DNA from: an uncultured Clostridia bacterium
GTDB lineage: Bacteria; Bacillota; Clostridia; Christensenellales; CAG-138
Assembly: GCA_947168565.1 (NCBI GenBank)
Contig: CAMVMM010000008.1
Span: 1-64,000, forward strand
Direction of reading: 5' to 3'
DNA: 64,000 bases
The stretch's first letter is position 1. Each line of letters begins with the position of its first letter. Shown here piece after piece: positions 37,201-45,682 of this stretch. The position numbers and the translations under genes were made by a program. Under the pieces are notes generated by a model. It worked only from the letters and a program-made list of their open reading frames with translations, did not search any database and was not told where the DNA came from.

Positions 37201-38636
37201 CCTCCGATCGGCTTTACGGTTATCGCACCGCCTCCGCCGATATTCGCGCTTGTTTTCCCGTAAACGATCGGGCCAAGCAAGTTATAGAAGTTCTGAACGC
37301 CATAGTATTGCGACGGGTCGTAGCCTTCCTGCATCTTGAATGCGTATCTTCCGCCGTAAACGTCCCATGTGGTATTGGCAGCAAGGGCGATACGGAATCG
37401 TTCGATGAAGTCCGCCCACTCCTCGCCCCTTGTGGCAAATTTGAACGCGGTAAACACGTCATAGCCTTTGTCGCGCATTGCCTTCGTGATCCTGGAAAAC
37501 AAAGCGTTTCCGTACTGGCTGTAAATGAATTGGCAGAGCAGAAATGCCTGCGCATAATACTTCAGATCCGCCTGGGACCACGAATAGAGTGATCCACCGT
37601 TATGCGCAGGGTAATCGCTTGCGGCGGTAAACTCGGCGGGCGGATTGTTCATCTCGGATGGAGGATAGTAGGAATGCTGCGTCCAAAGCGGAATATAGGT
37701 GCTCGCTTTGTGGCCGGGGTAAAACATTTCCTCAACGCAGGTGCTTGTGCCCTCGTTGAACCATTTGGGTTCATTGGTGCCGGTTACTGCATAATAGATA
37801 AGATGCTGATATTCGTGCATCATCGTGCTGAACGAAGCCGACGGCGAGTTCTGGGCCGTTGTGCTGTTCATATGAAGGCAAGGACGCCTGTTGTGGATGT
37901 AATCATTCACCCAATGGTATCCTTGAGCCCCGATTAAATTGTAATATAGCAGGTTGACTCGCCCGTCGCCGTCCTCACCGTTGCTATGCACACCGAAACT
38001 CTCAGTCATAGTCACATACTTTGCGTCAAACTCGGCTGCGATGCTTGATGCAAGCGACGGATTGTTCAATGCTCCGTGATTTGCAGCAGTTGAGGTCGTA
38101 GTCCATACATAGCAATGCTCTCCCTTCGCGATCACCTTGAACTGATAGTACCCCGCAGTCGGGAAAGGACTGTAATGCTCAATATAAAAGTTTGAAGTGT
38201 CGCCAACATTGAAGCTGAGCGGTGATTTATCCTTGCTTTGCTCGACGGATTCAAAATAATCAGACAAATCAATGCCGTCGTTAAGAGATAAGCTCCTGCA
38301 GACACCGCAGCAAGAGTCATCGTGCGTATCTGCGCTGCCATTATCATGAACATCTCCGCCTTCGCTCTCATCGGTATCGGTAACGATAATGATTCCGCCG
38401 TCATCCTCTGCTTCAATAAGTCCCTCCATATTTCCCGTGAACTTTGAAGGGAACTCTGCGGTGGAAGGGTTGTAGATAACGACATAATCGCCGTCAAATC
38501 CGCCGTTCGCATCAGTATCGATCATAACATTGTTGTTGATCGACCTTAATCCCACATCGTTGTCGGCCACAACGACATTGGGTGCCAAAGACAGCAGCAC
38601 GGCGATCACAAGGATCAAAGAAACGGTTTTTCTCAT
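34224..38636 (-). CDS. Secreted zinc metallopeptidase-like protein with dockerin
   Basis: The 1470-residue protein has a signal peptide (VSLILVIAVLLSLAPNVVVA). Residues about 130-450 carry a gluzincin metallopeptidase core with HEYQH (274-278) and a downstream WFNEGTS in which E295 is the likely third zinc ligand, as in the M30 hyicolysin-type families. Then come two copies of a roughly 170-residue domain (each with a YDYSANKCWYN or FDYSANKCWYN block) separated by a long Thr-Pro linker, a C-terminal region shared with the VWA protein, and a dockerin with two Ca-binding repeats (GDVDRDGLVTVMDAL and ADVDKNGAVNLADAV). It probably acts outside the cell, attached to a cohesin scaffold, on host or plant glycoproteins; the substrate is inference. 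AAGGAGT precedes the ATG. Confidence 0.85.
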   Translation of the reverse strand: MRKTVSLILVIAVLLSLAPNVVVADNDVGLRSINNNVMIDTDANGGFDGDYVVIYNPSTAEFPSKFTGNMEGLIEAEDDGGIIIVTDTDESEGGDVHDNGSADTHDDSCCGVCRSLSLNDGIDLSDYFESVEQSKDKSPLSFNVGDTSNFYIEHYSPFPTAGYYQFKVIAKGEHCYVWTTTSTAANHGALNNPSLASSIAAEFDAKYVTMTESFGVHSNGEDGDGRVNLLYYNLIGAQGYHWVNDYIHNRRPCLHMNSTTAQNSPSASFSTMMHEYQHLIYYAVTGTNEPKWFNEGTSTCVEEMFYPGHKASTYIPLWTQHSYYPPSEMNNPPAEFTAASDYPAHNGGSLYSWSQADLKYYAQAFLLCQFIYSQYGNALFSRITKAMRDKGYDVFTAFKFATRGEEWADFIERFRIALAANTTWDVYGGRYAFKMQEGYDPSQYYGVQNFYNLLGPIVYGKTSANIGGGGAITVKPIGGNYVPPRDADSGLRYIGITVNNTAAPVPSMVLDKSFELQSNGKYTLTLSMYAMGDGYGANSVMRHYMSSAFSLQGLYLSYDVSAKTYECTGKGADGKLTFSNNGVTIGHQSSNGLRVTLNKTSGLISATGYDYSANKCWYNHSGDCGGRKLVITIKNIAVNPGVSGVVHVENRNEISGLFTAASAPLDTADIDGDGRADAQFPNLSVTVAASATPTPTPTPTPTPTPTPTPTPTPTPTPTPTPTPTPTPTPTPEPEKALVMDKSLELQSDGTYTLKLKMYALTDGYDSSSVMRQYVSMFFGLQNVTSDDITAKTYNCIGKAQDGTLQFSANGIPLSQSSNGFNVSVHPDTGIITARGFDYSANKCWYNSNYDRGGKKLEITIENIRLMPDAGDLTPFDPYGSVSGLYQSEMAELDTADIDGDGLADARFPEAWEYVRQLEFCYDFGVSMMAPSSSAFFGVDHIAEIISLEEGFNKVTSQQEFENELFRASIVTDRSGNHIAFEPRAIVGDGQVVTALLKLATGEYEWCCVLYLPATTVLYEDDLASIGYADGSENAVWMTDSVIDSSPNIQSMENSRYGYDSSYADDSVFSNGSAHCVTVTRELYSRILNNDGAAWPTLTFEFEGTGIDIISRCASDSGILVLNIVPDGEEYTYTGQNSIHVLTYTGFDRELNQIPVLHYDGLEYGRYKVLISSVYLPYFDAQRPMPIPGVAKVKYRFDSVSGEAIFDLRGRGEFKTYIDAIRVYNPLSDYEVFAYMDASEFGPIFKQARALLETGNADETMAYYSIDTAEPEPVLQIAYDRISPNNEVYLEPNRAAAFKIEGDYQAVHISLKSPTGKGVIVLVNGERLLDENGETLVIRHATEMYYDITSEAWNEYVTISCAAADEDGESAMLSIVNVKLIPYMELRARSIPQIVAPVGLTEFVDAVYCGVTGDVDRDGLVTVMDALTVMRSSMGQSTLGLYAMYCADVDKNGAVNLADAVEILRMSLRIG
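36448..36560. repeat. Short-period tandem repeat encoding a Thr-Pro linker
   Basis: GGTGTCGGCGTT/GGAGTG-type 6- and 12-nt units repeat through this stretch, encoding a long run of Thr-Pro dipeptides on the minus strand. Such arrays change length easily by slippage and serve as extended linkers between domains. Confidence 0.85.
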
Positions 38637-38992
38637 ACTTTACTCCTTTTGAAATAATTATTTATGCGCATTACGCCGCTATGTTAAATGGATGACGCTG
38701 CGTCTCTGTGATCCGGGCAATAACCGTTATCCGATCAGCAGCCGGTATTGACATCGCATAAGCTCCAAAAAGACAAGCATCGTATGCTTAAAATAACGAC
38801 CAAAGACCTGCTTGCCAACCTTAGACACTCCTGTTGCTGAAGCGATTCGTAATAAAAACAAGGGCGTTCCGCGCTGAGTTATGCAAATTTTGCATAATCA
38901 TTATCCAATTTCAGCAACGTCAGTATAACATCTAAGCAAACCCCGTTCAAGACCATTAAACGCGGACTTGCAAATATATTTAACTTTCATCG
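38637..38992. other. 356-nt intergenic region, possible element boundary
   Basis: This region holds the control region of the dockerin gene (weak TTAACA/TAAATA promoter-like pair on the minus strand) and, on the other side, the point where the recombinase reading frame begins without its catalytic domain. No recombinase N-terminal sequence is visible on either strand, so the 5' part was removed, not frameshifted. Confidence 0.55.
38879..38897. promoter_or_regulatory. Perfect 9-bp palindrome, operator-like
   Basis: TTATGCAAA-T-TTTGCATAA is a perfect inverted repeat with a single central base. It lies 243 nt upstream of the dockerin gene start and 96 nt before the recombinase remnant. It could be a regulator binding site. 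Confidence 0.5.
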
Positions 38993-40264
38993 TTGTTCCG
39001 TATCTTCAACGAATGGCATGCGGCTTCAACTTCAAAGAAGGTACGCGCCGTATGGGCTTCCAAAGCCGCGCAGGGAAAGCGCGTCGGAACACTCGCTCCT
39101 TACGGCTATATCAAGGACGAGAATGATAAGGAAGTGTGGCATGTGGATATCGAGGCGGCGGCTGTTGTAAAACGGATATTCGATCTGGCGCTTTCCGGCA
39201 AGGGTCCCACGCAGATCGCAAGGATCCTTGAAGCCGATCGCGTTCCCACACCAACGGAACACGCTCTGAATCACGGAAGACCGACTTACGTCAAGCCTCC
39301 TGCGATACCTTTCGGATGGTCGGGAGATGCGGTCGCAGATATCCTTGATAACCGGCAATACACAGGCTGCGCGGTGAACTTCCGCAGCACGACCGTGAGC
39401 TACAAGATCCACAAGGTGATCCACAAACCCGAAGATGAGCATCAAACAATCCCAAACAAGCAGGAAGCGATCATCTTCGAGGAGCTGTGGCTGCGCGTGC
39501 ATGAGCTGCGGCAGAATAAGCGGAGACCTACCGCTATCGGAAAGCTCAGTATGTTTTCGGGATTGGTCTATTGTGCGGACTGCGGCGCAAAGCTGTATTT
39601 TTGCACATCACGGAGCTTATCGGAAAACCAGGAGCATTATGTCTGCTCGAATTACAAATCCGGACGCGGACCTTGTTCGGCGCATTTCATCCGAAATGTT
39701 GTGCTCGAAAAGATAGTGCTGGAAAGCATAAGCAGCTTCATTGATTTTGTTCGCTCATATGAATCCATATTCATTTATATGATCGAGCAGAAGCGGCAAA
39801 AGGCAAAGGCTTCCGATATCAGGCGTATGCAGCGCACGGTTGACAATAACCGCAAGCGCATAAAGGAGATAGACCGCCTAATCGAGCGCATCTATGAGGA
39901 CAACGTGAACGGCAAGATAAGCGACGAACGCTTTATGACCATGAGCGGCAATTATGAAGCAGAGCAGAAAAAGCTGCTTTCGGAAACCGAAGCCCTTGAA
40001 ATCGAGCTATCAGAGGAGGCCAAGAACAGCACCGATCTTCGTTTGCTTCTCAAAACGATCAGAGAGCAAACCGACATAAATGAGCTCACTCCCGAACTTG
40101 TGAATACGCTCATTCGCCGCATAGATATCCATGCACCCATAAAGGTAAATGGTAAACGCACCGTCGCCGTGGATATCCATTTCACGGGAGTGGGTCTGTT
40201 CACAGTCCCCGATGAAGCCGAAATCTCAGCACTTAACGCTGAGATCTCCAAGCTATTGGCATAA
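38993..40264 (+). pseudogene. Large serine recombinase lacking its catalytic domain
   Basis: The frame begins at a TTG within what should be the middle of the protein (FRIFNEWHAASTSKKVRAV is the hinge after the resolvase domain). It continues through the recombinase domain, a zinc ribbon (CADCGAKLYF, later CS...GPCSAHF), a coiled coil and a DUF4368-like end (ELVNTLIRRIDI). The catalytic Ser region of about 140 residues is missing, and no ribosome binding site precedes the frame. It overlaps in homology with the 15226 fragment, so the two are not halves of one gene. A terminator hairpin follows. Confidence 0.8.
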
Positions 40265-40269
40265 GAAAT

Positions 40270-40297
40270 CGGTGCAGTCCTAATGTGAACTGCACCG
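40270..40297 (+). terminator. Hairpin after recombinase remnant
   Basis: CGGTGCAGT (40270-40278) and ACTGCACCG (40289-40297) form a perfect 9-bp stem with a 10-nt loop. The sequence after it is only mildly T-rich. Confidence 0.6.
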
Positions 40298-40325
40298 TTC
40301 CTCTAAAACTTCCTTATGCGTAGGT

Positions 40326-40345
40326 GCCCACGTGGGCTCTTTTTC
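40326..40345 (+). terminator. Short GCCC/GGGC hairpin with T run
   Basis: GCCC-ACGT-GGGC (40326-40337) is followed by a T run at 40340-40345. It is a second, compact terminator after the recombinase remnant. Confidence 0.55.
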
Positions 40346-40361
40346 ATTGGCGATAATTTTA

Positions 40362-40426
40362 GCTTTTTTCTTTTCATTTTAACTTTTTTCGTTTCGTTTC
40401 AATTCTTTTCTTTTTTGTTTCAACTT
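40362..40426 (+). other. Polypyrimidine tract
   Basis: About 65 nt are almost entirely T and C with repeated TTTC and TTTTTTC words. No gene is supported across it on either strand. It lies just before the promoter of the following element operon. Confidence 0.6.
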
Positions 40427-40444
40427 TGCTTGAGGGTCTTGCAT

Positions 40445-40472
40445 TTGACTTTTTTGCCGCTTATCATATAGC
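40445..40472 (+). promoter_or_regulatory. Candidate promoter of the 40.5-51.7 kb operon
   Basis: TTGACT (40445-40450), a 16-nt spacer, then TATAGC (40467-40472). It is the only good promoter before the run of plus-strand element genes. Confidence 0.5.
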
Positions 40473-40555
40473 CAGAGCTCGCAACCTATTCCCGTCGGGG
40501 AACCTTCCGCAGCAGCCTGATCACCTGCGCGGTACGACATGAAAGGAGAGCAGAA

Positions 40556-40747
40556 ATGCAAAGTCAAAGTACACCTATTAGGAACGCGAACGGCAGCTTG
40601 ATATGCGAGACCTTCTATGCTGAGGGCGTGTGGATGCTGCGAATCAAACGCAAAAGCTGCTACACAGTAGTGGCGCTGATGTCGGATGGCTCGGTAGAGG
40701 TGTTTAACGACATGACTACAGCCACCTATGGCATAGTAACTCAATAA
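40556..40747 (+). CDS. Small unknown element protein (63 residues)
   Basis: It begins MQSQSTPIRNANGSLICE, with AAAGGAG 8 nt before the ATG. The sequence suggests a small beta-rich domain (SLICETFYAEGVWMLRIKR, then YTVVALMSDGSVEVF). No family is recognised. It is the first gene after the candidate promoter, and a hairpin terminator or attenuator separates it from the rest of the element operon. Confidence 0.55.
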   Translation: MQSQSTPIRNANGSLICETFYAEGVWMLRIKRKSCYTVVALMSDGSVEVFNDMTTATYGIVTQ

Positions 40748-40769
40748 CTGGTCTTCTGCGGGACCGCTA

Positions 40770-40823
40770 GACGGCAGTGCAGATACTCTGATTATTAATC
40801 GGGTATCTCCTGCCGTCTTTTTT
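40770..40823 (+). terminator. Terminator/attenuator within the element operon
   Basis: GACGGCAG (40770-40777) and AGATAC (40781-40786) pair with GTATCT (40803-40808) and CTGCCGTC (40810-40817), followed by a run of T. It sits between two genes in the same direction, so it may act as a partial stop. Confidence 0.8.
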
Positions 40824-40865
40824 ACCCCCTAAATTCTATTCGCTAAGGCGAGAAAGGAAAACGAA

Positions 40866-41162
40866 ATGAATAACAACTATGATCTGCCGACCGCCATCGG
40901 CGAAGTCCCGTCTCTGCGGGAAGATCTGTCCGTACTGTCGTACGAAAAAGCGGAAGAGACGTATGCGCTTGCAGAACTTAATAGTCTGCGTGATAAGCTG
41001 CGTACCGCACTGGTAAAGCAGGCGATGGACAATACGGCAATGTTGGCTGCCGTGGAAGCCACGTATAACCAACTCGCGCCAACCGGAAAAGATGAGTACC
41101 GTCTTATAGTTCGGGCGTATGCGAGGATGGCACTGACAGAAATCATGCGAGGTGATCTGTAA
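40866..41162 (+). CDS. Unknown 98-residue helical protein
   Basis: It begins MNNNYDLPTAIGEVPSLRE behind GAAAGGA. The composition is strongly helical (ELNSLRDKLRTALVKQAM, then MLAAVEATYNQL), with no membrane segment. No family is recognised. Its stop codon overlaps the next ATG (TAATG), so the two genes are translationally coupled. Confidence 0.6.
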   Translation: MNNNYDLPTAIGEVPSLREDLSVLSYEKAEETYALAELNSLRDKLRTALVKQAMDNTAMLAAVEATYNQLAPTGKDEYRLIVRAYARMALTEIMRGDL

Positions 41163-41476
41163 TGGGCGAAGATGCGCTTGGAATTATTCTTATTGTTGGA
41201 ATTATCACGATCTCTGCTTTTCTTGCTATGGGCTTTAAAAAGCAACCGCCGAAGCAACAGAAAAAGCCCGAAGAATCCTACCATCCGGCAGAAACCGTTT
41301 CCCATGTGCATTACTCACGACCTGAGAATCCGAAGGTCAAGGAGATGGTGAACTCTAACTCCCAAAGTCTGCGACTAAACCTTATGGTACAGAAGGCTTT
41401 TCGGGAAATGGCGGATACCGCAAGAAGACACCAAGGTTTCGTGCCGCCGGGAACAGATCGCGATTGCGACCGTTAA
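41162..41476 (+). CDS. Small membrane-anchored element protein
   Basis: This 104-residue protein has an N-terminal membrane helix (GIILIVGIITISAFLAMGF) followed by a Lys/Pro-rich linker and a soluble tail of about 70 residues. The layout is of a single-pass protein with its tail in the cytoplasm or wall. No family is recognised. It is coupled to the preceding gene by a TAATG overlap. Together with the small membrane protein at 42285 it could anchor the transfer ATPase, but that is inference. Confidence 0.55.
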   Translation: MGEDALGIILIVGIITISAFLAMGFKKQPPKQQKKPEESYHPAETVSHVHYSRPENPKVKEMVNSNSQSLRLNLMVQKAFREMADTARRHQGFVPPGTDRDCDR

Positions 41477-41617
41477 TTCGTTGAAAAAGGACTACTTCTC
41501 CAGCTTCCTTGACAAAATGTCAAGAATGTTGAGTCTCAAAATGCCGCTGTTTTGCCGCTTCATGGTATAAACGGTGAAACAGCGGCAAGTTTAGATAACG
41601 CTGAAAGGATGAAAAAT

Positions 41618-42292
41618 ATGAAAAAGCACATAATTGAAAAGGCTGCAAAGGTAGAGCAGCGTATCCCAGAAAATACCCCTACAATTCCAAAATTCCGTAC
41701 CATCGTTGCGGATCCACCTTGGACTCATAATCAGACATCGGGTGGAGGCTACGGCGGCGCGATTAAACATTACGATCTCATGACGATAGACCGCATTAAG
41801 CAGATGCCGATTGCTGATCTTGCGGACGACAATGCTCATCTTTACCTCTGGGTTACCAATAGCAATATGGATGAAGGCTTGGATGTGGTTAAGGCGTGGG
41901 GATTCCGTTACATTACAATGTTCCATTGGATAAAACCGAAGCTTGGTGTTGGGAATTATCTGCGCAATGCAAGTGAAACTTGTATCTTTGCCGTAAGAGG
42001 CAAATTGCCGCCAAAGTGCAGGACACAGATAAATTGGCTGATAGACTACCCCACGTTACATTCTGAAAAGCCCCGTCAGTTTGTCAGCATTGTTGAGAAG
42101 GTGTCGCCGGGACCGTATTTGGAGCTGTTTTGCAGGAAACGCCCGGCAAGCGCAGGAGATTGGTATTGTTGGGGCAATGAAACGGCAGATGGCGCCGATA
42201 TCTACATCCCCGGCTATCCTGTGCCGAAGTATTCCTTTGAACAAGACAACTGTGATGCTGAAAACAAGGAAGGCGGTGTTTCTCATGAATAA
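41618..42292 (+). CDS. MT-A70 family adenine-N6 DNA methyltransferase
   Basis: The 224-residue protein has the MT-A70 catalytic motif DPPW (32-35) and downstream segments typical of phage and element members of this family (LYLWVTNSN, then KPKLGVGNYLRNASE and a late PGPYLELFCRK). It transfers a methyl group from S-adenosylmethionine to adenine N6 in DNA, most likely protecting the element from host restriction. Start 41618 is chosen because GAAAGG lies 9 nt upstream; the ATG at 41609 abuts that site. Its end overlaps the next gene by 8 nt. Confidence 0.85.
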   Translation: MKKHIIEKAAKVEQRIPENTPTIPKFRTIVADPPWTHNQTSGGGYGGAIKHYDLMTIDRIKQMPIADLADDNAHLYLWVTNSNMDEGLDVVKAWGFRYITMFHWIKPKLGVGNYLRNASETCIFAVRGKLPPKCRTQINWLIDYPTLHSEKPRQFVSIVEKVSPGPYLELFCRKRPASAGDWYCWGNETADGADIYIPGYPVPKYSFEQDNCDAENKEGGVSHE

Positions 42293-42524
42293 GCAGAGAA
42301 GTAAACATGACGACAAGGATACGGAAGGCGACACGGAGCGTAATTTGTTTGGTAAGGCGGTAGAGGCGGCGATAGTATTCTTTCTTTGTTGCTTACTGAT
42401 TAAGCGCGGCGTTTCCTACATCGTGGCCGTCCGAGCACCGCTGATTATCATTGCTTTAGCGGTTGGAGCAATCTTTGTTGCTTGCCGCATTTGGAAATGG
42501 AGAAATGAGCATGGCGATTACTAA
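42285..42524 (+). CDS. Small two-helix membrane protein
   Basis: The 79-residue protein has a charged N-terminus (MNKQRSKHDDKDTEGD) and two hydrophobic helices (AAIVFFLCCLLI and APLIIIALAVGAIFVAC). It overlaps the methyltransferase gene upstream and the ATPase gene downstream, so its translation is coupled to both. No family is recognised. Being next to a TraG/HerA-like ATPase that itself lacks a membrane segment, it might provide the membrane anchor; this is inference. Confidence 0.6.
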   Translation: MNKQRSKHDDKDTEGDTERNLFGKAVEAAIVFFLCCLLIKRGVSYIVAVRAPLIIIALAVGAIFVACRIWKWRNEHGDY

Positions 42525-44655
42525 AGAACCAATTTGGATTGAAGTGATGCTGCAACGTCCGTATGAGATGGAAGATCTACGGGATATACTTACGCATATC
42601 GCATCCATAACTTCGCGTGGACAGATTATTTGGGAAGCCCGTTGTATGAACGGTAGAATGCACTACTTTTTGGGTGTTCCCAAATGGTCTGCCGGGAGAG
42701 TGCAAGAGGCATTTAGGGCGCATAGCAAGGCACAGTTTTCACTAATAACCCAAAGAAATACGGTAACAATGGTAAGGTCAGTCAAGATCTCCAAATCTGT
42801 CCTGCCACTTAATACTGAGCTTGCTGCGGCCATGATACGTGCGGTGGTGGCGGCGATGAACGTATGCGGCGGCGATAATGAAACTGTAATACAGATAATT
42901 CTCGGCGCGGCATACGCCCCCAAAGCTATCCCGAAGAATATGTGCGATCCTAATGCCACATGGATAGATGCCGTTATAGGCAGAGTACATAATGCCTCTG
43001 CGGAGCAACGCCGTAATGCGAAAGAAAATGCAAACCAGTATGGCTTTGAGGCAGTTATCAGAGTTGGCGCGAGCGGCGAATATGCCGCTTCGCGCATCGG
43101 TAGCATTATTTCCGCAATGAGAACATTGCAATCTGCGGGAGTACATATCTATGCAGAAAAAGAGCGCCCTGAGCTGCTTAATTCTGTAGCGTTGCCGTGG
43201 CGGATGCCGTTAAGACTATCCGTCAAGGAGCTTGCTTGTTTTATGTTGCTCCCCGTGGGTGAGGACGAGTTGCCGGGAGTGCCGGGGCTACATCCCAAAC
43301 TGATGCTGCCACCTAAATGGTATAGGGAGCCAAACAGAAAAGAGAGTGAGCGTTCCTTCGCCGTGACTCTTGAAAGTGAACCGAGAAGACTCACAATTTC
43401 ACCCAAAGATGCATTAGAGCATCTGTGCATCCTCGGACCTACCGGGTCAGGAAAAAGTATGGTGATGGAGCACTTAGCTATTGCAGATATTAAAGCGGGC
43501 AGAAGTGTGCTTATTATAGACCCTAAAGCCGATTTGGTCACCGCGATTCTTGAACGTATACCAGAAGAGAGAAAAGACGATGTAGTCGTGATAGACCCGT
43601 CTGACAATACTCCGGTTGGATTCAATCCTTTATCCTATGGACAAAATCCTGCATTAACAGCGGATGTAATTCTTGCTGTGCTGCAGGAGATATTCTCACA
43701 GAATTGGGGGATTCGTTCCGCGGATATTCTTTCAGGGGCATTGATGACATTGGCTCAAACAAAGGGCGCAACTCTGTTGTGGCTTCCTGCCCTTCTGACT
43801 GATGATGTTTTTAGAAACAGAATTACGCAGAGGATCAATGACCCCATTGCCCTGCAGCCGTTTTGGGCGCATTTTGAAAGTATGCGGGAAGCTGAGCGGC
43901 GGGTAGAGATTGCGCCCGTACTAAATAAGCTGCGGCAAATTACCTATCGCCCGTATTTGCGGAATGTGCTTGGACAAGCCGATTCGAAGTTCTCGCTCTC
44001 GGACCTTTTCTACAGGCGCAAGATAGTATTGGTGCCGCTAAATCGCGGGCTGATCGGTGCGGAGAGCGCCAAACTGCTCGGCAGCCTGATCGTAGGGCTA
44101 ACATGGAGTCTTGCGCTCGCAAGGGCGAATATAGCGCCGGAAAAGCGCCACATGGTTTCAGTCTACATTGATGAGCTACAGGATTACCTTGCTTTGCCAA
44201 CTTCCTTTAGCGATGCGCTTGCACAGGCAAGAGGTCTTGGTGTGGCATATACGGTAGCTCATCAGTACAGAAAACAGTTACCTACGGATATCAGGGCAGG
44301 AATTGATGCCAATTGCCGCAATAAGATCGTATTCGGGCTAAACTCGGACGATGCTAAAGACATGGCGGCAGAGGCTCATGAACTTTTGCCGCAGGATTTC
44401 ATGACCTTGCCGCGCTACCAAGTTTATACCGCTTTCCAATGCGGAGGTAAGAGCACAGGGTGGATAAGTGGCAACACTCTGCCGCCAACGCCGCCACTAA
44501 GAATGGCTGCCGAGCTTAAAGCGGAGAGTATGCGGCGCTATGGCATATCAGCGGAAGAAACCGAAGCCGAGCTGGTTCGCATCGTGAATGCAGCTACCCC
44601 TACAGATAGCCAAGTTATTACCGATGCGCCTATTGGACGGAGAAAGAAGAAATGA
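42511..44655 (+). CDS. TraG/HerA-like DNA-transfer ATPase
   Basis: This 714-residue protein has Walker A GPTGSGKS (about 309-316) followed by the IDPKADLV segment typical of VirD4/TraG and DUF87 ATPases, and Walker B IDELQD (near 553). After that comes a QARGLGVAYTVAHQY block like that of coupling proteins that move DNA through a membrane pore. The first 280 residues are a separate domain resembling those of actinobacterial and Firmicute plasmid transfer ATPases. No transmembrane helix is present. Start 42511 has GGAG 8 nt upstream and overlaps the small membrane protein gene. The replication-relaxation gene follows after 10 nt. Confidence 0.8.
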   Translation: MAITKEPIWIEVMLQRPYEMEDLRDILTHIASITSRGQIIWEARCMNGRMHYFLGVPKWSAGRVQEAFRAHSKAQFSLITQRNTVTMVRSVKISKSVLPLNTELAAAMIRAVVAAMNVCGGDNETVIQIILGAAYAPKAIPKNMCDPNATWIDAVIGRVHNASAEQRRNAKENANQYGFEAVIRVGASGEYAASRIGSIISAMRTLQSAGVHIYAEKERPELLNSVALPWRMPLRLSVKELACFMLLPVGEDELPGVPGLHPKLMLPPKWYREPNRKESERSFAVTLESEPRRLTISPKDALEHLCILGPTGSGKSMVMEHLAIADIKAGRSVLIIDPKADLVTAILERIPEERKDDVVVIDPSDNTPVGFNPLSYGQNPALTADVILAVLQEIFSQNWGIRSADILSGALMTLAQTKGATLLWLPALLTDDVFRNRITQRINDPIALQPFWAHFESMREAERRVEIAPVLNKLRQITYRPYLRNVLGQADSKFSLSDLFYRRKIVLVPLNRGLIGAESAKLLGSLIVGLTWSLALARANIAPEKRHMVSVYIDELQDYLALPTSFSDALAQARGLGVAYTVAHQYRKQLPTDIRAGIDANCRNKIVFGLNSDDAKDMAAEAHELLPQDFMTLPRYQVYTAFQCGGKSTGWISGNTLPPTPPLRMAAELKAESMRRYGISAEETEAELVRIVNAATPTDSQVITDAPIGRRKKK

Positions 44656-44665
44656 GGAGAATATT

Positions 44666-45682
44666 ATGAAACAAGAATACTTTGAGAGCAATAAACAAGT
44701 CACCACCCCTGTTTTTACTGCTTCCAATCGCCCATCCTATCGCCACTGCTTCAAAGGCGAGAAAAGCGCGCAATGGCACGCGGAAACGGCGGCTAACGGA
44801 AACGACTCTATCTCCCATCGGGCGATAGATACTGTTTCGGCGGGCAAGAAGGCCGCGAAGAATAAACGCCTAACGAAAGCGCAGCTTACAGGACTATCCG
44901 AAAGACTCTCAGATCGTGACCGCGCTGTTCTGATTGCGCTTAAGAAGTACCGCTTTCTGACTTCAGATCAGATAGGCAGGCTCTTTGTAACGAACTCACG
45001 TACCAAAACATCGCAAACGCGGCAGCGCAATCTGCTGTTGCAGAGGCTTGGCGGGCACGGGCTGATTCGTCCGTTATCGCGGCGTGTAGGCGGCTTTGGT
45101 GGTGGTTCGTCCGTGCAAGTGTGGCATCTTTCCGAGGCTGGACATAGATTGCTTTGCCTAAATGATCCCGATGGTTCGTCGCGCAAACGCTTTATGGAAC
45201 CTTCAACTTTGTTCTTAAATCACACTCTTGCGATTGCAGAGTGCGCCGTGCAGCTTATCTCTCTTTGCAAGAATAGTACGGAACTGGCTTTGGAAGCAGT
45301 AGACACCGAGCCATCGTGCTGGCGTAGCTTTAGGGCGAACGGTCATATTTGCCACCTTAAACCTGATCTCTTTGCCATCACGTCTTATGACGGTTATGAA
45401 GATCGTTGGTTTATTGAAATGGATCTTGGGAGTGTATCCACGGCGCAGATTGTTGAAAAATGCAATGCCTACCTCCGCTATTACCATACGGGTATTGAGC
45501 AAATTGAGACCGAAATGTTTCCGCTTGTAGTATGGATAGTGAGAGATGTATCGCGCAAGAACCGTTTGCGAGAATGTATTCGCGAAGGATTAAGCCCCCA
45601 CCCGAAAATGTTTCTGGTGATAGAGCCAAACGAGCTTGAGAAGATGCTCCGCCAATATATAGACGCAAAGGAGCTGTTGTGA
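44666..45682 (+). CDS. Replication-relaxation family protein
   Basis: The 338-residue protein shows the pattern of the replication-relaxation family (PF13814). It has a winged-helix region (LTKAQLTGLSERLSDRDRAVLIALKKYRFLTSDQI), a QTRQRNLLLQRL helix, a WHLSEAGHRLL strand and a C-terminal region with FIEMDLGS and YLRYYHTG. Family members accompany plasmid transfer and replication and are thought to act at the origin. ATG 44666 has GGAG 7 nt upstream. It follows the TraG/HerA-like ATPase, the usual pairing in such elements, and overlaps the next gene by 4 nt. Confidence 0.75.
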   Translation: MKQEYFESNKQVTTPVFTASNRPSYRHCFKGEKSAQWHAETAANGNDSISHRAIDTVSAGKKAAKNKRLTKAQLTGLSERLSDRDRAVLIALKKYRFLTSDQIGRLFVTNSRTKTSQTRQRNLLLQRLGGHGLIRPLSRRVGGFGGGSSVQVWHLSEAGHRLLCLNDPDGSSRKRFMEPSTLFLNHTLAIAECAVQLISLCKNSTELALEAVDTEPSCWRSFRANGHICHLKPDLFAITSYDGYEDRWFIEMDLGSVSTAQIVEKCNAYLRYYHTGIEQIETEMFPLVVWIVRDVSRKNRLRECIREGLSPHPKMFLVIEPNELEKMLRQYIDAKELL

